Below, one piece after another: positions 53,663-60,608 of a stretch of DNA of 60,608 bases (positions are counted from its first letter, which is position 1; the number at the start of each line of letters is the position of its first letter). The stretch is from 38-11 sp964539975 (GTDB lineage: Bacteria; Bacillota; Clostridia; Tissierellales; Dethiosulfatibacteraceae). The notes below the pieces were generated by a model, which had not been told where the DNA came from, made no database searches, and saw only the letters and a program-made list of their open reading frames with translations. Both the position numbers and the translations under genes were made by a program. Location of the stretch: assembly GCA_964539975.1 (NCBI GenBank), contig CAZIKK010000015.1, positions 1-60,608 of the forward strand, in the 5' to 3' direction.

Positions 53663-54892
53663 TTAATCTCCTTCACTATTATCAGAAACTTCTTCGGTTC
53701 CTACCAATTCAATCAACAAACGCTCCACACTTATTCTTACTTCCTTGACCTCTCTTTCTGTTTCATAATAGATCAATGCTGTGTTATCATCCGTATTCAA
53801 CTCTTCAAGATCTATCAATAACTTGATATCATCACGTATCATATCTTCAATATAACTTTCAAGTCCTGTTACATTGACATCTATTTGATCCACCTGATTC
53901 ATGATTTGCGGGTCATATCCTTCTGGAATATTAATAAATTCGATTTCTCCATGGTTGTATTCAAAGCTTCTTTCAATTATCCGTTCAACAAAGATGGTTA
54001 CCACTGGATTCATCGCTTCCGCTACGATATAATTACCACTGACTATCTCAACAGCGCGGTAAACATTATCAGTCACATCTTCCAACACAATGGGTTCTGT
54101 CAATACATGTTCTAGATTTGCCAATGCAACCCGATTGGCTGCTATTAAAACAGTTCCCGGTTCAATTTCCATCTCACGAATACCATACCCTTCTCTTGGT
54201 GTCACTGAAACTGGTACCACTATGTCTACTATTTTTGTTGGATAAATTGGTACCGTAATTTCTGCAATTTCAGGTGTTATACGAACATCCAACTCAACAC
54301 CAGTATCACTATAGACATCTATGGGTATCCGCTTGTCCAACGTGTCCGAAGAACCATCAATACTGAATAATGCAACTGCCTTTACCGCTGAATTCACAAC
54401 ACTTCTTGGTCCTCTAATAATCACTGAGTTAATGCTTGAATTAGGCGCTCCTACATAATATCCCTCTTGAGCTCTTCCATCAATATCAATGGTCAAGTCA
54501 ATGGTCCTGTTGACAATTGCCTCCAATTCACACAACACCTGTTTAGGCGTGTAGTCAATCACCGTAACACCTTCTGGCAAAGACAATTCAATTGGTATTC
54601 TGTTCAAACCTTCACTGTAACCTTGGACGTCAATATACGCGCCAATATCATTTCTCGTAATATTGAGAATTTCATTTCGATAGCCTTCAATCGTGACACG
54701 AATCTCAGAGACATCTTTTCCTGCCACAACATATCCACTGTCTGCTAAAGCATCTGCGTTACTAATTACCAGTGGCACACTGGTAATATCTCTGCTACTG
54801 ATCGGATTCACTTCATTAACAACAAAAAACCATGTTGCTAAAGCCGCTATTACACAAAAAACTTGTATGAGAATTTTATCTTTGCCCATCAT
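53663..54892 (-). CDS. cdaR: CdaR, YbbR-repeat regulator of CdaA
   Basis: A membrane-anchored protein with one N-terminal helix (about 5-22, ILIQVFCVIAALATWFFV) and extracytoplasmic YbbR repeats (about four across 30-390). CdaR binds and modulates the diadenylate cyclase CdaA. I start at 54892 (409 residues), with GGTGG upstream; it overlaps the cdaA stop by 17 bases. The acidic C-terminal tail is not a recognised domain. Confidence 0.9.
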   Translation of the reverse strand: MMGKDKILIQVFCVIAALATWFFVVNEVNPISSRDITSVPLVISNADALADSGYVVAGKDVSEIRVTIEGYRNEILNITRNDIGAYIDVQGYSEGLNRIPIELSLPEGVTVIDYTPKQVLCELEAIVNRTIDLTIDIDGRAQEGYYVGAPNSSINSVIIRGPRSVVNSAVKAVALFSIDGSSDTLDKRIPIDVYSDTGVELDVRITPEIAEITVPIYPTKIVDIVVPVSVTPREGYGIREMEIEPGTVLIAANRVALANLEHVLTEPIVLEDVTDNVYRAVEIVSGNYIVAEAMNPVVTIFVERIIERSFEYNHGEIEFINIPEGYDPQIMNQVDQIDVNVTGLESYIEDMIRDDIKLLIDLEELNTDDNTALIYYETEREVKEVRISVERLLIELVGTEEVSDNSEGD

Positions 54893-55703
54893 CTTTTTGC
54901 CACCATCTTTCCAAGAATGTTTGCTTTTCTTCATGTTTGTACATATTCTGTAAAAGTGCTTTTAATTCTTTTGTTTCTATGTTTCTATAAAGTCTACCCT
55001 CATGAGCATAAGAAATCGCCCCTGTTTCTTCCGAAACAATGAGTGCAATCGCGTCTGATCTTTCTGTTACACCAATAGCAGCTCGATGTCTAGTGCCAAT
55101 GTCTTTACTGAGTCGAGAATTGTCTGTCAATGGTAAAAAACAACTTGCAGCTTTGATCCGATAATCCTTAATGATAACCGCTCCATCATGCAATGGGGTG
55201 TTAGGAATGAAAATATTAATCAATAAACTACTGGACACATCCGCATCTAATAAAACCCCGGATTCTATAAAATCACTCAACCCTGTTTTCATTTCAAACA
55301 CAATCAATGCCCCTATTTTTTGATTAGAAAGCGCGGAACATGCAGTGGAAATCTCCTTAATCGTCATCTCGTCTTTCTTGTCGTCTCCTTCAAAAAAATT
55401 GAATGACAAAAAAGTTGTTCTTCCAATATACTCCAAAGCCTTCCGGAGTTCAGGTTGAAAAACAATAATCAACGCAATCAATCCAACTTGTAGCGTATTG
55501 CTTAGAATCCAGCTAAGTGCAAACAATTTCAATGTGCTAGCTAGTGCTGAAATAATAACGATGAACATAATCCCTTTCAGTAGCTGTTTTGCACGTGTCT
55601 CTCGAATGATCATATAGAGCTTATAGTAAGCAAACGCTACAATACCAATATCAATAGCGTCTCTTAATCTTAAGTTTGCGATAAGTGTTTTTATATACTC
55701 CAA
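54876..55703 (-). CDS. cdaA: Diadenylate cyclase CdaA
   Basis: The 275-residue enzyme makes cyclic di-AMP from two ATP. Three N-terminal hydrophobic segments (within about 15-85) precede the DAC domain (about 110-265) with the catalytic DGA motif (173-175) in LHDGAVII and RHR (205-207) in TRHRAAIGV. Cyclic di-AMP controls potassium and osmolyte uptake and wall homeostasis. The usual downstream partner glmM is not adjacent: a sigma-54 regulator follows cdaR instead. Confidence 0.95.
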   Translation of the reverse strand: MEYIKTLIANLRLRDAIDIGIVAFAYYKLYMIIRETRAKQLLKGIMFIVIISALASTLKLFALSWILSNTLQVGLIALIIVFQPELRKALEYIGRTTFLSFNFFEGDDKKDEMTIKEISTACSALSNQKIGALIVFEMKTGLSDFIESGVLLDADVSSSLLINIFIPNTPLHDGAVIIKDYRIKAASCFLPLTDNSRLSKDIGTRHRAAIGVTERSDAIALIVSEETGAISYAHEGRLYRNIETKELKALLQNMYKHEEKQTFLERWWQKDDGQR

Positions 55704-55717
55704 AAAATCACATCCAT

Positions 55718-56980
55718 CTAATTGATTTCAATATCTATTTTTTCCATTGTGTCTCGATAAGATCTTTGCATTCTTGACAGTGTATGCTCATCCAATCCCA
55801 AAGGGTTCCCCTCGAGGTAAAACTCGATTGGTATCACATCGTAATGATACAACGGCGCTTGCCGGTACCGATTTACCCAAGTTGGGATAACTTCGATTTC
55901 TTTTATCACTGTATTGCTACTCCCAAAATCTTTTTCGATTTCTATTTGAACAATCACGCCATCTTCTGTATAAAAGTTATCCAAATTTGGGTATTCATGA
56001 TCTAAGCTTTCTTGCCTCTGATTTGAAATGAAATTCCCCATCGAGTAAATCACAAATTTTGTATCGCCATCAAGTGTTTTTGTTTTTGCATCTTGTATAA
56101 CGTGAGGGTGACTACCCAGAATAATATCTACCCCATTAGAAAACATGTACTCAGCCAATTCTTTTTGCTCATTTGAAGGGTTTCTTTGGTATTCATTCCC
56201 CCAATGCATTATTGCAATAATCATATCTGCACTTTCCGATTTAGCATCTTCAATATCTTCTAGAATTTTCGTTTTATCAATAAGATTCACCATATAATCC
56301 AACTCTTCAGTTGTCAACGTAACTTCCATACCATTTAATCCATACGTGTAGGCTAAGAAAGCTAACTTAATATCTTTTTCTTCTACATAAAGCACTCTTG
56401 TGTCGGGCCTTTCCTCATACGTCCCTACCGTTTTAAATCCCCTCTTATGCAATTGCTCTAAAGTTCTTATAAGTCCATACTTACGCATATCTAAGCTGTG
56501 GTTGTTTATTGTAGAAATAACGTTAAAGCCTGCATACTTCAGTGCATCTAAAGTTTCATCAGGAGCATTGAATCTTGGGTAAGCCATATAGGGCTCGACT
56601 TCCAATCCAGCTGTGGTTCCTTCATAGTTGGCAATAGCTATATCCGCTTCTTGAATGATCGGCTTAATCAATTCAAAGAAAGGCTTAAAATCGTACGTGT
56701 TGCTTTGAGCATCATACGCACTTTCTATCTGGCTCATATGATAAATGACATCACCTACCGCTGTAATTCTAAGCGTTTCAGTTCTTGGATCTTCTGGTAC
56801 TTCTTCAACAGGTTCTTTAGGTGGCTGGTTGGGAGTATCCGCAACGTGATCCTGTTCTCCCGGTTCATTCTCTTCTTGAGAAAATATATCCAAACCATTA
56901 ACTAACAATACCACTAATCCAATAATAAATACTGTTGCAATGACTGTTCTTGTTGTGGATCTTCTTTTTTTCCGCTTCAT
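55718..56980 (-). CDS. CapA-family metallophosphoesterase-like protein
   Basis: A CapA (poly-gamma-glutamate synthesis) family protein. I start at 56980 (420 residues), with AAGGATGG upstream. An N-terminal basic stretch and a hydrophobic helix (about 13-30) suggest a signal anchor; a Pro/Glu-rich linker leads into the catalytic domain (about 70-360) with AVGDVIYH, IANYEGT, NHSLD and LGSHPHVIQD. The family is implicated in envelope polymer synthesis; the activity is not settled. It lies 14 bases upstream of cdaA in the same transcript. Confidence 0.87.
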   Translation of the reverse strand: MKRKKRRSTTRTVIATVFIIGLVVLLVNGLDIFSQEENEPGEQDHVADTPNQPPKEPVEEVPEDPRTETLRITAVGDVIYHMSQIESAYDAQSNTYDFKPFFELIKPIIQEADIAIANYEGTTAGLEVEPYMAYPRFNAPDETLDALKYAGFNVISTINNHSLDMRKYGLIRTLEQLHKRGFKTVGTYEERPDTRVLYVEEKDIKLAFLAYTYGLNGMEVTLTTEELDYMVNLIDKTKILEDIEDAKSESADMIIAIMHWGNEYQRNPSNEQKELAEYMFSNGVDIILGSHPHVIQDAKTKTLDGDTKFVIYSMGNFISNQRQESLDHEYPNLDNFYTEDGVIVQIEIEKDFGSSNTVIKEIEVIPTWVNRYRQAPLYHYDVIPIEFYLEGNPLGLDEHTLSRMQRSYRDTMEKIDIEIN

Positions 56981-57018
56981 TGTGCCATCCTTCATTTAAA
57001 AGTTTTTAGTACACTAAA

Positions 57019-57047
57019 ATAGTATCTGAATATGCAATTTTTTGCAA
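57019..57047 (-). promoter_or_regulatory. Promoter of capA-cdaA-cdaR
   Basis: TTGCAA (57042-57047), 17 bases, TACTAT (57019-57024), ahead of capA. The run capA-cdaA-cdaR-activator has no other obvious promoter inside. An AT-rich stem (CTTAATAA) near 57057-57073 may end the upstream ygiQ transcript but lacks a clear U-tract. Confidence 0.55.
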
Positions 57048-57079
57048 TAGATTAAAGCTTAATAATTTATTAAGTTCTC

Positions 57080-58870
57080 TTATTGAATCAATGCTTTTTT
57101 TCCTTTTCCAATCAAATCTTTTCTTCCCGCTTTTTCCAACGCTTTTTTTACCAATTTGTAATTCTCCTTTTTATTATACTGTATCAAAGCTCGCTGCATA
57201 CGCTTTTCTTCTAATGAGTTTGGTATGTAGACCGATTCCATCGTGATGGGATTCAACCCTGTGTAGTACATGCAGGTTGATAAGGTTCCAGGCGTTGGAT
57301 AAAAATCTTGGACTTGTTCTGGAATATGCCCGGTGTCTCGTATGTACTCGGCCAACATAATCGCATCTTCCAACGTAGAGCCTGGATGAGAAGATATGAA
57401 ATATGGCACAATGTATTGATCTTTTCCCATCTTGTTTGAAATAGCATCAAATTTATCCACAAATTGTTTGTAAACGAGATGACTCGGCTTACCCATCAGT
57501 GCAAGTACTTTTTCAGAAACATGTTCTGGAGCCACTCGAAGTTGGCCGCTCACATGATGTTGGCAAAGAGTCTTTAAAAAATCGTCTTTCTTATCATACA
57601 TCACATAGTCATAACGTATCCCCGAACGAATAAATACTTTTTTCACTCCTTTTAAAGCTCTTAGAGCCTGTAAGCATTCAAGGTAGAATTCATGATCCAC
57701 AATCAATTGCTTGCATTTTTCTGGGAATATACATTGTCGGTCTTGACAAACACCGTGCTTTACTTGCTTTTCACAGGCTTTATTCATGAAGTTTGCTGTT
57801 GGTCCCCCAACATCATGAATGTAGCCTTTGAATGAAGGATCCTCTATGAGTATTTTTCCTTCTTCAATTAAAGAGTCCTTGCTTCTTGATTGGATAACTC
57901 TTCCTTGATGAAAGGTCAATGCACAGAAAGAACACCCACCATAACAACCTCTATTTGCTGTTATGCTGAACTGCACTTCTTGAAAAGCCGGGACACCCCC
58001 TTTGTCATCATATATGGGATGAGAACGACGCATATAGTTGTACTGGTAGACATCATCCATTTCTTGTTGCGTCAGTGGATAAGCAGGTGGATTCTGAACA
58101 ATTAAAATGTTGCCGTATTTTTCAACCAATTGCTTCCCTTGTATGGCATCTGTGTTTTCGTATTGAATTCGAAAACTTTTGGCATATCTATCTTTGCTTT
58201 CAACAATTTCACTAAAAGAGGGCAATTCAATAGCATCATACACACGCGTTTCGTCTTTTGTTTTAAAGACAGTCCCTCTTATATAAGAAAGTTCTGAAAT
58301 TGGTATGCCACTGTCTAAAGCCTCTGCTATCTCAATAATGGTTTTCTCAGCCATCCCATAAACTAGCAAGTCTGCTGCTGAATCCATTAGAACTGACTGC
58401 CTGACACGATTATCCCAATAATCATAATGACCAAATCGTCTCAAGCTGGCTTCTATCCCACCAATGATAATCGAACAATCTTTATAAGCTTCCCGAACTC
58501 TGTTGCCATAAACCACCACAGCTCTATCTGGCCTAAGATTTGTTTTCCCTCCTGGTGAATACACATCTGTTTTCCTTCTCTTTTTAAACACCGAGTAGTG
58601 ATTAACCATCGAATCAATGTTGCCAGAATTTATGAGGAAAGCTATTCTCGGTTTTCCCAAGATTTTGAAACTCTCCAACGATCGCCAGTCTGGTTGGGCT
58701 ATAATCCCGACTCTATAGCCATATCTCTCAAGCGTTCTTGTAATGATAGCTGCTCCAAAAGATGGGTGGTCTACATACGCATCTCCCGTTACCATAATAA
58801 AATCCAGATGTGACCAGCCTCTATCCATTATTTCTTGTTTGTTTATAGGCAAAAAATTCATATGCGCCAT
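57080..58870 (-). CDS. ygiQ: YgiQ-family radical SAM protein
   Basis: The 596-residue protein has an N-terminal domain with GGIEASLRRFGHYDYWDNRVR, a radical SAM core with the cluster motif in NRGCYGGCSFCALTFHQGR, and a C-terminal region with DFYPTPGTLSTCMYYTGLNP. This order is the UPF0313/YgiQ family; its substrate is unknown to me. It stands alone between capA and the transporter. Confidence 0.9.
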   Translation of the reverse strand: MAHMNFLPINKQEIMDRGWSHLDFIMVTGDAYVDHPSFGAAIITRTLERYGYRVGIIAQPDWRSLESFKILGKPRIAFLINSGNIDSMVNHYSVFKKRRKTDVYSPGGKTNLRPDRAVVVYGNRVREAYKDCSIIIGGIEASLRRFGHYDYWDNRVRQSVLMDSAADLLVYGMAEKTIIEIAEALDSGIPISELSYIRGTVFKTKDETRVYDAIELPSFSEIVESKDRYAKSFRIQYENTDAIQGKQLVEKYGNILIVQNPPAYPLTQQEMDDVYQYNYMRRSHPIYDDKGGVPAFQEVQFSITANRGCYGGCSFCALTFHQGRVIQSRSKDSLIEEGKILIEDPSFKGYIHDVGGPTANFMNKACEKQVKHGVCQDRQCIFPEKCKQLIVDHEFYLECLQALRALKGVKKVFIRSGIRYDYVMYDKKDDFLKTLCQHHVSGQLRVAPEHVSEKVLALMGKPSHLVYKQFVDKFDAISNKMGKDQYIVPYFISSHPGSTLEDAIMLAEYIRDTGHIPEQVQDFYPTPGTLSTCMYYTGLNPITMESVYIPNSLEEKRMQRALIQYNKKENYKLVKKALEKAGRKDLIGKGKKALIQ

Positions 58871-58961
58871 CCCTCTTTATTAATTATTCTCCTCATTGTA
58901 TCACATAATGAATTCGTTATGTTTGAATTCACCTCCAATAAATTTAACCAAATTGGACTTT

Positions 58962-59003
58962 AAAAAAGCGCCTCGGCTGAATCAATCAGCCAATGCGCTT
59001 TTT
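58962..59003 (-). terminator. Terminator of the AtoE transporter gene
   Basis: A stem of AAAAAGCGC and GCGCTTTTT encloses an inner GGCTGA/TCAGCC hairpin. In the minus transcript the outer arm ends in U residues. It lies just after the transporter stop. Confidence 0.82.
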
Positions 59004-59030
59004 GTGTAAGCGTACCACTTGTTAAAGCGT

Positions 59031-60368
59031 CTATAAAATCAAGAAACCTGCACAAACAATTACACCAGCAACTAACAGTGTAATCACGCAATATCCCATG
59101 ATATCTCGTGCACCCAATCCAGCGATTCCTAGAGCTGGCAATGCCCAGAAAGGCTGAATCATGTTTGTCCAAGCATCTCCCCAAGCAAGCGCCATAGCTG
59201 TTTTAGCCGGCTCTACTCCTAGAGAAGCTCCAGCTGGCATCATAATCGGTCCTTGAACTGCCCATTGACCACCACCTGAAGGAACAAAGAAGTTTACAAT
59301 CCCTGCACTCAAGAAGGTAAATAGTGGAAATGTTGTTGCAGTAGAAATGCTAACAAACCCATTCGAAATGACTCCTGCAACTGAAACACCATCTGCATTC
59401 AACCCAGTCATCATGCCCATGATTCCAGCATAGAATGGAAACTGCAAAATAATACCCGAAGCTCCTTTTGCGGCTTCGATAACTGCATCGATATACTTTC
59501 TCAATGTGCCATGCAACAAAATTCCAACAAACATAAAAATGAAGTTCACAATGTTAAGATTCAAATCAAACCCTTTTGTCATGAAATGATAGACAATGTA
59601 GGCAAACCCCATTACTGCAATGATTCCCCAAATGATTTTGCTGTTTTCCATCTTCTCAGCAGGTGTCTTGGAGATATAATCTTTAGGTTCAGGCTCTGCT
59701 AATAACTCTGGATCCACCACCACTGTTTTTTCTGGTTCTGGATGCATAGCCTTAAAAATAAACGGCATCACGATCAAAACCACAGCTGTGATAATCAAGT
59801 TTTGGGGTGCAAATATGGTTAGACTCGTTGGGACAGCCTGCGTTAAGGCGCCACCTGTTGCTCCTAGCCCGGTATCTGATGCAATAGTTAACGGAATTGA
59901 TCCTGACAAACCCGCATGCCAAACAACCATTCCTGAATAACCAGCAGCAATTAAAAGTCTATAGTCAACGCCCTTGATCTGCCTAGCCATCTCTTTTGCC
60001 AGCAAAGCACCTATAATCAAGCCGAATCCCCAGTTGATCCAACATGCGATTAAAGCAACTAAAACAGTTATCATGACTGCTGAAGTTGGAGACTTGGCCA
60101 ACCCACCTACAGCTCTCAAAATCTTCTTGAAAACCGGCGCTTGTGCCATCGCGCTACCAGTAACTAAAACCAATACCATTTGCATGGAAAATGCCAGTAG
60201 TCCCCAGAAGCCATTTCCCCAATGTTGCACCATTTCCATGGGGCCTTGTCCCGTTAGTAAAAACCCACCTATTACAACAATAAAAGTTAGTATGACTGCA
60301 AATAAAAATGGATCAGGTAAATACTTATTAACTATTGCTACACAGCCATTAGTAAATTTTTTAAACAT
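59031..60368 (-). CDS. atoE: Short-chain fatty acid transporter, AtoE family
   Basis: The 445-residue protein has 11-12 hydrophobic helices and the AtoE family segments NWGFGLIIGALLAKEMAR, WHAGLSGSIPL and FVPSGGGQWAVQGPIM. The family imports or exports short-chain fatty acids such as butyrate and acetoacetate. An AGGAGG site precedes the start. It complements the acid-producing ptb-buk genes, but the direction of transport is not told by sequence. Confidence 0.92.
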   Translation of the reverse strand: MFKKFTNGCVAIVNKYLPDPFLFAVILTFIVVIGGFLLTGQGPMEMVQHWGNGFWGLLAFSMQMVLVLVTGSAMAQAPVFKKILRAVGGLAKSPTSAVMITVLVALIACWINWGFGLIIGALLAKEMARQIKGVDYRLLIAAGYSGMVVWHAGLSGSIPLTIASDTGLGATGGALTQAVPTSLTIFAPQNLIITAVVLIVMPFIFKAMHPEPEKTVVVDPELLAEPEPKDYISKTPAEKMENSKIIWGIIAVMGFAYIVYHFMTKGFDLNLNIVNFIFMFVGILLHGTLRKYIDAVIEAAKGASGIILQFPFYAGIMGMMTGLNADGVSVAGVISNGFVSISTATTFPLFTFLSAGIVNFFVPSGGGQWAVQGPIMMPAGASLGVEPAKTAMALAWGDAWTNMIQPFWALPALGIAGLGARDIMGYCVITLLVAGVIVCAGFLIL

Positions 60369-60387
60369 GTGCTCCTCCTTTGTTTTA

Positions 60388-60403
60388 TTGGGAACGCTTA
60401 CAT
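60388..60403 (-). promoter_or_regulatory. cre-like catabolite control site of atoE
   Basis: The minus strand reads ATGTAAGCGTTCCCAA, matching the CcpA consensus WTGNAARCGNWWWCAW at 14 of 16 positions. It overlaps the expected transcription start, a repressing position. CcpA itself is not in the window. Confidence 0.6.
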
Positions 60404-60407
60404 GTTC

Positions 60408-60436
60408 ATTATATCTATAATGAATTTGCTTTTCAA
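60408..60436 (-). promoter_or_regulatory. Promoter of atoE
   Basis: TTGAAA (60431-60436), 17 bases, TATAAT (60408-60413) on the minus strand. Confidence 0.82.
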
Positions 60437-60484
60437 GTGTTTAACAAAATAAACAATCCATGACAAAATAAATACAATCCTGAA

Positions 60485-60500
60485 TGAAACAGATGTTTCA
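60485..60500. repeat. Perfect inverted repeat in the right-hand gap
   Basis: TGAAACA and TGTTTCA with 2 bases between them, about 50 bases upstream of the atoE -35 box. A dimeric repressor or activator site is possible. The remaining 60437-60608 gap holds no gene I can support. Confidence 0.45.
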
Positions 60501-60577
60501 ATGCTTCCGCACACGTTAAGTCACTTCATTCTTCACCCTCCTAAAACTCTCAGCCGATTTGTAAACTTAAATGAAAA

Positions 60578-60607
60578 TTGAGGACTCCAAACCCTCTGTG
60601 GTACAAT
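60578..60607 (+). promoter_or_regulatory. Possible plus-strand promoter at the window edge
   Basis: TTGAGG (60578-60583), 18 bases, TACAAT (60602-60607). It would drive a gene beyond the window. The gene itself is not visible. Confidence 0.3.
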
Positions 60608-60608
60608 G

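Noticed and set aside
58960..59184. A 74-residue frame at the end of atoE
   Set aside because: It is a frame shadow of the transporter and its terminator, with no ribosome binding site.
1..60608. Mobile element, CRISPR array, prophage or toxin-antitoxin system
   Set aside because: No transposase, repeat-spacer array, phage gene or small paired ORFs were recognised anywhere in the window.

Overview
The window is 60.6 kb of AT-rich chromosome (roughly 35-38% GC by eye) from a low-GC Gram-positive anaerobe, most likely class Clostridia. Grounds: strong GGAGG ribosome binding sites and TTGACA/TATAAT promoters, a T-box, a lysine riboswitch, the Gram-positive type genes CdaA/CdaR, MutS2, ZapA, LuxS and HisZ, and a fermentative amino-acid gene set (ferredoxin-linked 2-oxoacid oxidoreductase, phosphate butyryltransferase, butyrate kinase, a BKACE/Kce enzyme, a short-chain fatty acid transporter). 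I cannot name the species. Nearly all genes are on the minus strand; only ychF and luxS are on the plus strand. I saw no insertion sequence, prophage, CRISPR array, rRNA or tRNA.

Layout. 0.2-5.5 kb: a tightly overlapping operon of an unknown protein, a B12-binding radical SAM protein, a TPR protein and a secreted GH18 hydrolase, preceded by a lytic transglycosylase. 6.4-13.9 kb: argS, and zapA-U32 family-mutS2-DUF523. 14.0-18.5 kb: the phosphate operon pstS-pstC-pstA-pstB-phoU behind a Pho box. 18.7-20.4 kb: ychF and luxS. 20.5-28.3 kb: threonine genes (thrC-thrB-ACT), pduL-deoC, and shikimate genes aroC-aroB-aroA. 28.3-35.8 kb: a membrane protein, an APH-fold kinase, an MTA/purine phosphorylase, a two-component system, a UBA-like protein, and thrS with its T-box. 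35.8-43.3 kb: a complete his operon hisZGDCBHAF(IE) behind an attenuator. 43.3-47.1 kb: a GC-rich kce gene, then lysine riboswitch-dapA-dapB-dapH. 47.1-53.6 kb: ptb-buk-ferredoxin-vorBAC type operon and its sigma-54 activator. 53.7-60.4 kb: cdaA-cdaR-capA, a YgiQ radical SAM protein and an AtoE transporter.

How it works together. Amino-acid synthesis (His, Thr, Lys/DAP, chorismate) is controlled by three different RNA mechanisms: a His-codon leader peptide, a threonine T-box and a lysine riboswitch. Catabolism forms one module: 2-oxoacids are oxidised to acyl-CoA with reduction of ferredoxin, then Ptb and Buk turn the acyl-CoA into acid plus ATP. The module sits behind a -24/-12 promoter with palindromic upstream sites, and the gene for a PAS-PAS-AAA-Fis activator ends at those sites.

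The most unusual item is the his leader. A 24-codon reading frame holds three consecutive His codons that are themselves complementary to the antiterminator arm, which fits ribosome-mediated attenuation rather than the T-box control usual in Firmicutes. Most of the rest of the window is ordinary housekeeping sequence. All base-pairing and coordinate statements were made by reading the sequence; no folding program or database search was run.
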